Below, in pieces: positions 32,850 to 40,761 of a DNA stretch of 64,000 nt. Source of the stretch: Catenulispora acidiphila DSM 44928. GTDB taxonomy: Bacteria; Actinomycetota; Actinomycetes; Streptomycetales; Catenulisporaceae. The notes under the pieces were generated by a model, which had not been told where the DNA came from, searched no databases, and saw nothing but the letters and a program-made list of their open reading frames with translations. The translations under genes and the position numbers were made by a program. The stretch lies in assembly GCF_000024025.1 (NCBI RefSeq), contig NC_013131.1, positions 4,588,001-4,652,000 of the forward strand, written 5' to 3'. Numbering within the stretch: the first letter of the stretch is position 1; each line of letters begins with the position of its first letter.

Positions 32850-33985
32850 GCCTGGCACGCGCGGGCAGCGCGCCCCGGCTCGGCAGCCTCTGCACCGGGT
32901 ACGGCGGACTTGATCTGGCCGCGAAGGCGGTGTTCAGCGCGCGGCCTGTCTGGTTCGCCGACAACGACCCGGACGCGGTCCGGGTGCTCAAGCACCACCA
33001 CCGGCGGGTGCCGAACCTCGGCGACATCACGGGGCTCGACTTCGCCGATCGTGACGCCGTTCCGGGCGTCGACATCCTCACGGCCGGGTGGCCGTGTCAG
33101 GACATCTCGATCGCCGGACGCGGCGAGGGACTGAAGAAGGGAAACAGGAGTGGACTTTGGTTCACCGTCGCAGCCGCCGTTCGCGATCTACGACCCGATC
33201 TCGTGCTGCTGGAAAACGTTGCTCAGCTCCGAGGGCGCGGGCTCGACCGGGTCCAAGCCGACCTGGCCGGCAGCGGGTACCACACGGAATGGCTCAGCCT
33301 ACGAGCAGCCGAAGTTGGCGCCCCGCACCGACGAGCCCGCATGTTCATCCTCGCCTGGCAACCCGGCGAGCCCGCGCAGCGGCTCCTTGAAGCTGCTGCC
33401 CACACCCCAGGCCCGCGACGGCGACGGGCGGGGAGCGTCCAATCCTGTTGCGCGCCGGGCGGGGGGTCACTCGGTCGGGCTGGACGACGCGGTATCGGTG
33501 CTCACGAGCCCGCGCTCGGAGGTGGTGCTGTTCCCGACGCCCAGGGCCTCGGACGGCACGAAGGGCTCGCCGAACCAGCACGGGTCCAAGGGCGATCTGA
33601 TGCTCACCTCGGCGATCGCGAGGCTGGCCCGGCATCCGGCCGTGCCCGTCGAGGACCTGCCCGAAGCGGCCTGACCGGGCACTCGTCCTATCCGTGGGGT
33701 GTCTACGCCGACGCGGTCCGGCGCTGGGAGCACATCGTCGGCCGCCCGGCCCCCGATCCGACCGAGCCGGGACGCAATGGCCGCCCGCGTCTGCGGCCGG
33801 AGTTCACCGCCTGGGTGATGGGGCTGCCGGCCGACGACTACCTCGCCGCAGTCCCGGACGTCTCCAGGATCGCCGCGCTGCGACTGGCCGGGAACGGAGT
33901 CGTCCCGCAGCACGCCGAGACGGCGTTCCGCGAGCTGGCCTGCCGGGCTTGCGGCTGCGACCGGCACAGCGGAAATACTCCGTGA
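32846..33985 (+). CDS. DNA cytosine-5 methyltransferase
   Basis: 379 aa from TTG 32846, coupled to the preceding gene. Motif I is SLCTGYGGLDLA (residues 14-25), motif IV AGWPCQDIS with Cys84, motif VI LLENVAQL near 127, motif VIII PHRRARMF near 163 and motif X AGNGVVPQHA near 355. The stretch between motif VIII and the conserved WGVYADAVRRWEHIVGRPAP is the variable recognition region and is Gly/Arg-rich here. The same DNA has a second long frame with phage-like sequence. Probably protects ICE DNA. The stop overlaps the next small gene (GTGA). Confidence 0.85.
   Translation: MSLARAGSAPRLGSLCTGYGGLDLAAKAVFSARPVWFADNDPDAVRVLKHHHRRVPNLGDITGLDFADRDAVPGVDILTAGWPCQDISIAGRGEGLKKGNRSGLWFTVAAAVRDLRPDLVLLENVAQLRGRGLDRVQADLAGSGYHTEWLSLRAAEVGAPHRRARMFILAWQPGEPAQRLLEAAAHTPGPRRRRAGSVQSCCAPGGGSLGRAGRRGIGAHEPALGGGAVPDAQGLGRHEGLAEPARVQGRSDAHLGDREAGPASGRARRGPARSGLTGHSSYPWGVYADAVRRWEHIVGRPAPDPTEPGRNGRPRLRPEFTAWVMGLPADDYLAAVPDVSRIAALRLAGNGVVPQHAETAFRELACRACGCDRHSGNTP
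33150..33674 (+). CDS. Possible overprinted ORF inside the C5 methyltransferase gene
   Basis: In another frame of the methyltransferase gene, a 174-residue frame reads FAIYDPISCCWKTLLSSEG, TWPAAGTTRNGSAYEQPKLA, LLPTPQARDGDGRGASNP and LFPTPRASDGTKG. These WP-x-x-G-T-x-R and L-P-T-P-x-A-R-D patterns resemble a phage-associated protein type usually seen next to or fused with DNA methyltransferases. Yet the overlapping frame holds methyltransferase motifs VI and VIII. Either both frames are coding, or two indels scrambled a single recognition region. The GTG start has AGGAG directly abutting it, poor spacing. Low confidence as a separate gene. Confidence 0.35.
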   Translation: MDFGSPSQPPFAIYDPISCCWKTLLSSEGAGSTGSKPTWPAAGTTRNGSAYEQPKLAPRTDEPACSSSPGNPASPRSGSLKLLPTPQARDGDGRGASNPVARRAGGHSVGLDDAVSVLTSPRSEVVLFPTPRASDGTKGSPNQHGSKGDLMLTSAIARLARHPAVPVEDLPEAA

Positions 33986-34140
33986 GCGGCCCGGGCCCCA
34001 CGCCCCGGCGCAAACGAGGAAACCAAGCCGAGATCACCGTGGCCGAGGTGCTTTTCACCCCCGAGGAGCCTCAGCTCACCCCGGCCGCGGCCAGGGCACT
34101 GCTTGAGCTCCTACTCCACGCCGCCGAGCAGGCCGAGTAG
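33982..34140 (+). CDS. Very small hypothetical protein, 52 aa
   Basis: The GTG overlaps the methyltransferase stop by 4 nt. The product begins MSGPGPTPRRKRGNQAEITV and ends in an acidic helix (TPAAARALLELLLHAAEQAE). The coupling and clean composition suggest it is translated. No family recognised. The following 240 bases hold two perfect hairpins and no gene. Confidence 0.5.
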   Translation: MSGPGPTPRRKRGNQAEITVAEVLFTPEEPQLTPAAARALLELLLHAAEQAE

Positions 34141-34309
34141 CAGTCAGGCTCCGCCGCCGATCGAGCGTCGGCGAGCCCGTGTATAAGTTTGGCCGCCCGC
34201 GAAGAGGGCTCCTTAAATCAAGGACTTGAAGTAAGGGGGGAACACGGCTACCACTGGTCCAGCCCGATTCGCGGGATTCATCCCGCATTAACCGCAGAAA
34301 CGACAAAAC

Positions 34310-34349
34310 GGGCCCGGTGGCCTCGATCGAGATCGAGGCCACCGGGCCC
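34310..34349. repeat. 40-bp near-perfect palindrome (19-bp arms, 2-nt centre)
   Basis: Arms at 34310-34328 and 34331-34349 are perfectly complementary (GGGCCCGGTGGCC start) with GA in the centre. On the minus strand it is followed by GTTTTG, so it could terminate leftward transcripts; in the rightward direction no T-run follows. A smaller hairpin GCGGGAT-TC-ATCCCGC lies at 34271-34286. It sits 32 nt before the recombinase-like gene and may alternatively be a protein-binding site or mRNA structure. Confidence 0.75.
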
Positions 34350-34380
34350 ATACACACCCACGTCTTGAAGAGGTTTCCAC

Positions 34381-34848
34381 ATGAGTCGAAGCGACTCCGA
34401 CGGCGCGCGGATACGCGCCGTCTTCTATCACCGAGTCGGCAGCGGCACCCCCGGCGACCAAGACGCCGCCGTACTGCGGCAGGCCGCCCGCATCGCCGAG
34501 CTGGCGCAGCGACTGAAACTGCAGGTCGTCGGCGTCTACACCGACTTCGCCGTCACGCGAAGCACTCCGTGGCCGGCGCGTCCAGCGGCCCGCAAGCTCA
34601 CCCAGAGGCTGGCCGACAAGACAGTACGCGCCGAGGTGGTCATCGTCGAGGACCCGCACCACGCCATCGGCCCGGCCAACATTCCCGCCGCCCTGAAGGC
34701 GATCGGCATCCCGGCCTGCACACCCCGCGAAGCGCTGCACCCGGTCACCGCCGACGACCTCGTCATCGCGATCGCCGCACGGATGTCCACCCCGCCGAGC
34801 CCCACACGCCGCGCCCGCCGGTTTCCCATCTCCGACCGGCGCCGCTGA
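34381..34848 (+). CDS. Serine-recombinase N-terminal-domain paralogue, apparently inactive
   Basis: 155 aa from ATG 34381. It aligns with the first 120 residues of the integrase just downstream: AVFYHRVGSG against FAFYGRVSTE, DFAVTRSTPW against DIGMSRSLPW, and VIVEDPHHAIG against IVIGEPQRAFYG. The nucleophile Ser25 of the integrase corresponds to Gly20, and the conserved Arg of EPQRAF to His. The recombinase and zinc-ribbon domains are absent. Likely catalytically dead; it could bind the integrase as a modulator or directionality factor. A 36-nt gap separates the two genes. Confidence 0.6.
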   Translation: MSRSDSDGARIRAVFYHRVGSGTPGDQDAAVLRQAARIAELAQRLKLQVVGVYTDFAVTRSTPWPARPAARKLTQRLADKTVRAEVVIVEDPHHAIGPANIPAALKAIGIPACTPREALHPVTADDLVIAIAARMSTPPSPTRRARRFPISDRRR

Positions 34849-34884
34849 CACGCGCTTCACACACCTTTAGAAAGGCACACTCCT

Positions 34885-36612
34885 GTGAGCTTGATAGACG
34901 TCGGAGCCCCGCGCCTGGCGCGCAACGGGCTGCGCTTCGCCTTCTACGGCCGGGTGTCCACCGAGGACAACCAGGACCCCGAAGCCTCCCGTAACTGGCA
35001 GCGCTCCCGCGCCCTGACCCTGATAGAACCCGCCGGTGGCGAGATCGTCGCCGAGTACTTCGACATCGGCATGTCCCGCTCGCTCCCATGGAAGCGGCGG
35101 CCCCGTGCCAACGACCTTCTCGCCGACCTCACCAAACCCAATCGAGGCTTCGACGCGATCGTGATCGGTGAACCGCAGCGCGCCTTCTACGGCGGACAGT
35201 TCCTCCTGACCATGCCCGTGATCAGCCACTACGGCGTGGGCCTCTGGGTCCCGGAGGTCGGCGGCGCCATCGACCCCGACTCCGAAGCCCACGAGCTGAT
35301 CATGGGCGTGTTCGGCGGCATGTCCAAGGGCGAGCGCACCCGCATCAAGATCCGTGTACGCACGGCCATGGCCGCCCAGGCCAAGATCGAGGGCAGATAC
35401 CTCGGGGGCCGCCCGCCCTACGGTTATCGGCTGGCCGACCTGGGCCCGCATCCGAACCCCGCCAAGGCCGCGGACGGCAAGCGCCTGCACCAGCTCGAAG
35501 CCCACCCAGACTATGCCCCGGTCGTAAAGCGGATCTTTGCCGAGTACCTGCGCGGACGCGGGTTCTACGCCATTGCCGAAGCACTCACCCGCGACGGCAT
35601 CCTCTCCCCGTCACAAGCCGACCCCGGCCGCAACAGCCACCGCACGGGCGAAGGCTGGAGCAAAGGCGCGGTCAAGGCGATCCTGGAGAACCCCCGCTAC
35701 ACCGGACGACAGGTGTGGAACAAGCAGCGCAAAGACGAAGTCTTGCTCGACGTCGAGAACGTCGCCGAGGGCTACGAGACCAAGCTGCGCTGGAACAAGG
35801 AGGGCAGCTGGGTCTGGTCGGACAAGGTGGTCCACGAGCCGCTGGTGTCCGTGACGGACTTTGAGGCCACCAAGAAGGTCCGCGCCGCCCACGGTCACGA
35901 CCGCACCAACCGTGAGCGGACACGGACGCAGCACTTCTACGTCTTCAAGAGCCGCCTGTGGTGCGGGCTATGCGGGCGCAAGATGCAGGGACAGCAGAAC
36001 CACGGCAAACCGAACTACCGCTGCCGGTACGCCAAGGACTACGCGCTGGCCAACCACGTACAGCACCCGGACAACGTCTACGTCAAAGAAGAGGACGTCC
36101 TGCCGATCCTCGACAAGTGGCTGATCAAGCTGTTCGCCCCGCACCGAATCGGCGACACGATCCGCACCATGGCCGACAATGCCGCCGCGCTCGCCGAGCC
36201 TGCGACGGCCCCCGAACCGGACGCCGATGCCGCCGCAAAGGTCGCCGAATGCGACGCCAAGCTCGAGACCTACCGCGCGGCACTGGAAGCCGGAGCCGAC
36301 CCGGTCACCGTCAGCGGATGGATCGCGGAGATCAACGCGAAACGCGCCGCCGCCGTGGCAAGCTCCGCCACCGGACGCGCCCGCGCCAACCCCCAGGGGC
36401 GGCTCAGCGAAGAAGCCATCACGCTCATGATTCAGGCGCTGGGAGACATTCGAGAGGTCATCCAGAACGCCACGCTAGAGGACAAGGCCCGCGTGTACGA
36501 CCAGCTCGGCTTGCGCCTAACCTACGCCCCAAGTACAAAGACCATCAGGGCCGAGATGAATCTCGATCCCAATGGTCGTGGGGTTATGGTAAGTGTCCGA
36601 GGGGGGACTTGA
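34885..36612 (+). CDS. Large serine recombinase (ICE integrase)
   Basis: 575 aa; GTG 34885 has AAAGG upstream. Residues 15-160 are the resolvase catalytic domain with GRVSTE (Ser25 nucleophile) and GEPQRAFYG. A recombinase domain follows (about 180-300, GRGFYAIAEALTRDGI, then GAVKAILENPRYTGRQVWN). A zinc ribbon (FKSRLWCGLCGRKM near 355) and a helical coiled-coil region complete the large-serine-integrase layout. The last six codons lie inside the 3' end of tRNA-Leu on the other strand, placing the attachment site there. It integrates and, with a directionality factor, excises the element. Confidence 0.92.
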   Translation: MSLIDVGAPRLARNGLRFAFYGRVSTEDNQDPEASRNWQRSRALTLIEPAGGEIVAEYFDIGMSRSLPWKRRPRANDLLADLTKPNRGFDAIVIGEPQRAFYGGQFLLTMPVISHYGVGLWVPEVGGAIDPDSEAHELIMGVFGGMSKGERTRIKIRVRTAMAAQAKIEGRYLGGRPPYGYRLADLGPHPNPAKAADGKRLHQLEAHPDYAPVVKRIFAEYLRGRGFYAIAEALTRDGILSPSQADPGRNSHRTGEGWSKGAVKAILENPRYTGRQVWNKQRKDEVLLDVENVAEGYETKLRWNKEGSWVWSDKVVHEPLVSVTDFEATKKVRAAHGHDRTNRERTRTQHFYVFKSRLWCGLCGRKMQGQQNHGKPNYRCRYAKDYALANHVQHPDNVYVKEEDVLPILDKWLIKLFAPHRIGDTIRTMADNAAALAEPATAPEPDADAAAKVAECDAKLETYRAALEAGADPVTVSGWIAEINAKRAAAVASSATGRARANPQGRLSEEAITLMIQALGDIREVIQNATLEDKARVYDQLGLRLTYAPSTKTIRAEMNLDPNGRGVMVSVRGGT

Positions 36613-36677
36613 ACCCCCACACCCTTAACGGGCACTAGCACCTCAAGCTAGCGCGTCTGCCATTCCGCCACTCGGAC
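36594..36677 (-). tRNA. tRNA-Leu (GAG anticodon)
   Basis: The minus strand folds into a complete class II tRNA of 84 nt without CCA. The acceptor GTCCGAG (36671-36677) pairs with CTCGGAC (36595-36601), followed by discriminator A at 36594. The anticodon stem CTAGC/GCTAG encloses TTGAGGT, giving anticodon GAG. A long variable arm and T-arm GGGGG-TTCAAGT-CCCCC are present. The 3' end overlaps the integrase stop codon region, so the ICE reconstitutes the tRNA 3' end on integration. CCA is not encoded. Confidence 0.93.
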
Positions 36678-37228
36678 GAGTTTCGTGAGCTGATGTGCGG
36701 CTTTCGCCGCCTTGATCGGCTCGCGTTGGGTCAACCATATCAAAAGTTGGGGGTGCTGTTTCACCGCGGTTCGTGTGGCGGTGGGTGGGGCGGGTGGGCT
36801 CACCCTGACGGGTGATTGTTCGGACCTTTGGGGCGGGGGTTGGGGGTGCGGGGGGTGGTGCGGGGTTAGCTTCTGGTGGGTGCCGCTTACTTTCTGTGCA
36901 GGGATGGTGCGTCATCGGGAGTGTCTGGGAGTCGGAGTGGGGTCCTGCGCGGGCCCGGGAGCGGTTCTTCGCTGGTGAGGGTGTTGGCGAGGGAGTCGCT
37001 GGTGGTGGTGTCGGTTCTGGCGGCGGTGGGTTTGGTGCCGGGGCCGGTGCTGGTTTTGGTGTTGGGTCCGGCGGTTCTGGTAGGGCCGGTGCCGGGCAGT
37101 GGCGTGGTGCGCTGAGCGGCGCGTTCGGTGGCGCTGGCGGTGCGGGTGGTGCTGGTAGTGCCGGTGAGGCGGTAGCCGCTGGTGCGGTTGGCAGAGCCGG
37201 TGCTGGGAGCGGCGGTGCCGGGGGACCG

Positions 37229-40200
37229 GTGCGGTCGGGGATTCTGGCGTCGTGGCGGCGGTGTCGGGCCGGTGGGTTGGGGCCCGAGGATGTCGATCTG
37301 CCGTATGAGCCGGACACCGGTACTGAGGAGTCGCTGCTGCGGGCTTCGGCGCCGGTGTTGGAGCGGCTGCACGCGCTGTTGATCGATACGCCGGTGTGCG
37401 TGGTGTTGAGCGATGCGGCGGCTCGGATTCTGGTGCGGCGGGCGGGTGAGCCGGGGTTGAACCGGCACTTGGACGCCGTGCAGCTGGCGGAGGGCTTCAG
37501 CTATCACGAGGCTGACGCCGGGACCAATGGCATCGGGACGGCTTTGGCCGAGGGGCGGCCGGCTGTGGTGCTCGCGGGGGAGCACTTCGCCGATCGGTTC
37601 TTGGCGTTCGTGTGTGCCGGGGTGCCGATTCGCGATCCCTTCAGTGGACGGATTCGGGGCGTCGTGGACCTCACGTCGTGGCGTCGGGATGCCAGTCCGC
37701 TGATGGCGGCGCTGGCGGCGGAGGCCGCGGAGAACATCGAGCTGCGGCTGCTGGAGCAGTACTCGGCGAAGGAACGGGCGTTGTTGGCCCAGGCACGGCG
37801 GGCCGGTGGGATCACGGTCGGCGGCGGCTGCGGCGAGGGCAGCACCAGGAGCGGCGACGTCGGCGAAGCGCGGCGGACCCGGGGTGAGCTGGTGCTCGCC
37901 ACCCGGCAGCGGCACGGCGCCGACCCCGGCCACGGCGACCGCCGCGACCGACAGCTCGTACGGGGCAAGGCGGCCGAACTGGTCGCGGCGGCCAGACGCG
38001 ACGTGGTGACGATCGCGTTGCCCGGCGGCCGCCACGCCAAGTTGACGGCCCGCACCGGTCGCACCGCGGCCGGCACGGAGGTGGTCACGGTGGAAGCGGA
38101 GATGACGAGTGCCCCGGAGATGACGACGGGTGCTCTGGATACGGCAAAGGAAATGTCTTCGGATGCGTCGACGGATATGCCGATGGATATGCCCATGGGT
38201 GTGTCGGTGGGTGTATCGGTGGGTGTGTCGACCGGCGAGCTGGAGACGGCCGCTGATGCGCTGGGGATGACAGCCGAGGAACTGGAGACGGCCGGCGGTT
38301 GCGAGACCGCTGGTGCTGCGGCGAGGTTGCCGGCTGCGAGGACGCCGGATGGGATGGGCGGCGCAAGCGGTTCGGGTGGCTCGGAGCACCATCAGGCGCA
38401 GATGATCGCACTGCGGATTGAACCGGTGGAGATGGCGATGTCCGGTGTGCAGGCGGGGAGGGAAGCCAGATCAGTCGGGGAATGCGTTGCGACACAGATC
38501 AATAACAGCCTCCCGCACCCGACCGCCCCAGAACCAGAAGCCGAGCCCGGCCGCGACCCTCAACCAACGCCCCCTACATCAACCCCACCCCCAGCCTCCG
38601 GCCACCAAATCCCCCGCCCCGCCGGCGCCACCACCCCCCACCCCTACCCTGGCGCGCCGAATCCCGAGCTGGTCATGGTCGGGGAGCCGACCGTCGGGCG
38701 CATCGCGGTCGCCGCGCGCCAGCGCCTGGCGCTCCTCCTGGATGCCAGCGGCCGGATCGGCACCACGCTCGACATGGAGCTCACCGGTGGTGAGCTGGCC
38801 GAGATCGCGCTCCCGGACTTCGCGCAGCATGTCGCGGTGGACCTGGCGAGCTGGGTTCTGGACGGCGAGGAGTGCCTTCCGCCCGGCAGCGAAGTGAAGT
38901 TGCGGCGGGTTGCGGTGCGCACCGTCCGGCGCGGCAAGGTGCATCGTCCGGCGGGCGCGCATGTCGCCTACAACGCCGCCACCGCGCAGGCGCGCAGCAT
39001 GGTTCAGCGGCATCCGGTGCTGGACGCGCAGCTCACCGCCGCCACCGCCGGGAAGCGCTGGGTCGCCGAGGATCCCGACAGCTCGGTGATCGCCGCGCCG
39101 ATCATGGTGCAGGGCATCGTGCTCGGCGTGGCGTCCTTCTACCGCCTAGGGAATGCCGATCCTTTCGACGAGGACGACCTCCAGCTGGCCGGTGACCTCG
39201 CCTCGCGCGCGGCCGTGTGCCTGGACAACGCGCGCCGCTTCGCCCGGGAGCGTGCGATGGCGCTGGCGTTGCAACGCAGCCTTCTGCCACGCGCCTTCCC
39301 GATGCAGTGCGCGGTGGAAGTCGCGCATCGGTATCAGCCCGCGCAGGAGGGTGTCGGCGGCGACTGGTACGACGTCATCCCGTTATCCGGTGGGCGGGTG
39401 GCGCTCGTCGTCGGCGACGTCGTCGGGCACGGCATCCACGCCGCGGCGACGATGGGACGGCTGCGGACCGCCGTGCGCAACTTCTGCGCGCTGGACCTGC
39501 CGGCCGAGGATCTGCTCAGCCAGCTTGACGCGCTCGTGGAGTCGATGGACGCCGACGAGGCCGAGGACCAGCGCGGTGTCGGCATCATCGGCGCGACCTG
39601 CCTGTACGTGGTCTACGACCCGGTGACCGGGCTGTGCTCGGTCGCGGCAGCCGGGCACCCCTCGCCGGCCGTGGTGGCCCGCGACGGCTCGGTGGAGTAC
39701 CTGGACCTGCCGACCGGCCCGCCGCTGGGCCTCGGAGGATCGGCGTACGAAGCGGTCGAGCTGCCGATCGACGAGGGCAGCATCCTGGTCCTCTACACCG
39801 ACGGCCTGGTCGAGAGCCGCGAGCAGGACATCGGCGACGGGCTGGAGCGGCTGAGCGCGGCGCTCGCCGGACCCGGACGCGATCCGGAGGAGCTGTGCGC
39901 CTCGGCGATCGGCGGTCTGCTGCCGGAGCGCCCCGCCGACGACGTCGCCCTGCTCGCCGCGCGCGCCCGGCGCACGACGCCGGATCGGGTCGCCACCTGG
40001 GACGTGCCGATGACGCCGGAGTCGGTGGCGTTCCTGCGCGCCGAGGTCTCCCGCCAGCTGCGCGCCTGGCGCCTGACCGAGCTGGTCTTCACCACCGAGC
40101 TCATCGTCAGCGAACTGGTGACGAACGCGATCCGGTACGCCACCGGCCCGGTCGAGCTGCGCCTGCTGCGTGACAGGGCCCTGATCTGCGAGGTCGCGGA

Positions 40201-40366
40201 CGGCAGCAGCGTTTCCCCGCGGTTGCGCCGCGCGCAGACCTTCGACGAGGGCGGACGCGGCCTGTTCCTGGTCGCGCAGCTCTCACAGCGGTGGGGGACC
40301 CGGTACACCGCGCGCGGCAAGGTGATCTGGTCCGAGCAGCCGCTGCCGGCGAACGGCGACTACTAG
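37229..40366 (+). CDS. Multi-domain SpoIIE/PP2C phosphatase with GAF and HATPase domains
   Basis: 1045 aa from GTG 37229. The frame stays open up to 36812, but that part is Gly-rich, poor in GC third bases and has TTA codons, so the shorter start is preferred. Residues 1-200 (GILASWRRCRAGGL, EADAGTNGIGTAL) are a GAF domain as in AtoC/Fis-type activators. About 200-480 is low-complexity. Another GAF-like domain leads to a SpoIIE phosphatase (GVGGDWYDVIPL, VGDVVGHGIHAAATMGRL) and an RsbW-type HATPase (SELVTNAIRYATGPV, GGRGLFLVAQLS). It would act in partner-switching stress control. The low-complexity joint suggests a fusion of two genes. Confidence 0.82.
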   Translation: MRSGILASWRRCRAGGLGPEDVDLPYEPDTGTEESLLRASAPVLERLHALLIDTPVCVVLSDAAARILVRRAGEPGLNRHLDAVQLAEGFSYHEADAGTNGIGTALAEGRPAVVLAGEHFADRFLAFVCAGVPIRDPFSGRIRGVVDLTSWRRDASPLMAALAAEAAENIELRLLEQYSAKERALLAQARRAGGITVGGGCGEGSTRSGDVGEARRTRGELVLATRQRHGADPGHGDRRDRQLVRGKAAELVAAARRDVVTIALPGGRHAKLTARTGRTAAGTEVVTVEAEMTSAPEMTTGALDTAKEMSSDASTDMPMDMPMGVSVGVSVGVSTGELETAADALGMTAEELETAGGCETAGAAARLPAARTPDGMGGASGSGGSEHHQAQMIALRIEPVEMAMSGVQAGREARSVGECVATQINNSLPHPTAPEPEAEPGRDPQPTPPTSTPPPASGHQIPRPAGATTPHPYPGAPNPELVMVGEPTVGRIAVAARQRLALLLDASGRIGTTLDMELTGGELAEIALPDFAQHVAVDLASWVLDGEECLPPGSEVKLRRVAVRTVRRGKVHRPAGAHVAYNAATAQARSMVQRHPVLDAQLTAATAGKRWVAEDPDSSVIAAPIMVQGIVLGVASFYRLGNADPFDEDDLQLAGDLASRAAVCLDNARRFARERAMALALQRSLLPRAFPMQCAVEVAHRYQPAQEGVGGDWYDVIPLSGGRVALVVGDVVGHGIHAAATMGRLRTAVRNFCALDLPAEDLLSQLDALVESMDADEAEDQRGVGIIGATCLYVVYDPVTGLCSVAAAGHPSPAVVARDGSVEYLDLPTGPPLGLGGSAYEAVELPIDEGSILVLYTDGLVESREQDIGDGLERLSAALAGPGRDPEELCASAIGGLLPERPADDVALLAARARRTTPDRVATWDVPMTPESVAFLRAEVSRQLRAWRLTELVFTTELIVSELVTNAIRYATGPVELRLLRDRALICEVADGSSVSPRLRRAQTFDEGGRGLFLVAQLSQRWGTRYTARGKVIWSEQPLPANGDY

Positions 40367-40588
40367 CCGGCGACGCCGCACGCACGGCGCCTCCGCTCGC
40401 GGCGAGAGACCCTTCCAGCGACCAGCTGCACTCCTCCAGCGAGCAGCAGCACCCTCCGGCGATCAGAACCGCCCCAGCGAGAAGCAGTACCCTGCCTCAC
40501 GAAGCAGCCCCCTCCTCCGCCGGTTTTTCCGCCGGATAACGCCTGGTGAGACCGCCGATCCGGCCCTCCCACGCATATGAGCCAGGCA

Positions 40589-40655
40589 TTGACAGCACCT
40601 CGTCACAGGTGTTTCATCCGGGTTACCGCACTGTTTGTTGATGCCGATAACAAAC
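40589..40655 (+). promoter_or_regulatory. Promoter with LacI-like operator upstream of the GH3 gene
   Basis: A perfect -35 TTGACA (40589-40594) is followed after 17 nt by TTTCAT (40612-40617). An inverted repeat GTTTGTT-N9-AACAAAC (40633-40655) lies just downstream of the expected start, a typical repressor position. The rest of the 395-base gap holds no gene. This pair would allow sugar-responsive control of the GH3 enzyme. Confidence 0.5.
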
Positions 40656-40761
40656 GTGCCGCTGGCGACCAGACCGGCCGTCTCGCGGCTGCGCCTCCCT
40701 CGGCGCGCCGACGTCACCTCCTGCACAGCTGCCCCTGTTTCCGCATGCCCTGGGAGGCACC

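Larger units (their letters stand above)
1..36612. mobile_element. Integrative and conjugative element (partial, left end outside window)
   Basis: Two divergent arms of accessory genes end at a large serine recombinase whose 3' end lies inside a tRNA-Leu gene. The leftward arm carries a type IV secretion-like set: pilin, TrbL/VirB6-like, PrgI, VirB4, VirD4-like coupling protein and a VirB1/NlpC-type wall hydrolase. The rightward arm carries DNA methyltransferases and the integrase. This differs from classical actinomycete AICEs, which transfer double-stranded DNA with a single TraB translocase. The right boundary is placed within the tRNA 3' end; no second copy of the tRNA tail was found inside the window, so the left attachment site must lie further left. 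No recognisable MOB relaxase is visible. The element borders are inferred. Confidence 0.85.

Noticed and set aside
33982-34380. Left attachment site copy inside the window
   Set aside because: No repeat of the tRNA-Leu 3' tail was found by eye here or elsewhere in 1-36590, so the other end of the element is taken to be outside.
36812-37228. N-terminal Gly-rich extension of the SpoIIE protein
   Set aside because: Contains TTA codons and poor third-position GC, with no ribosome site; a start at 37229 fits better.
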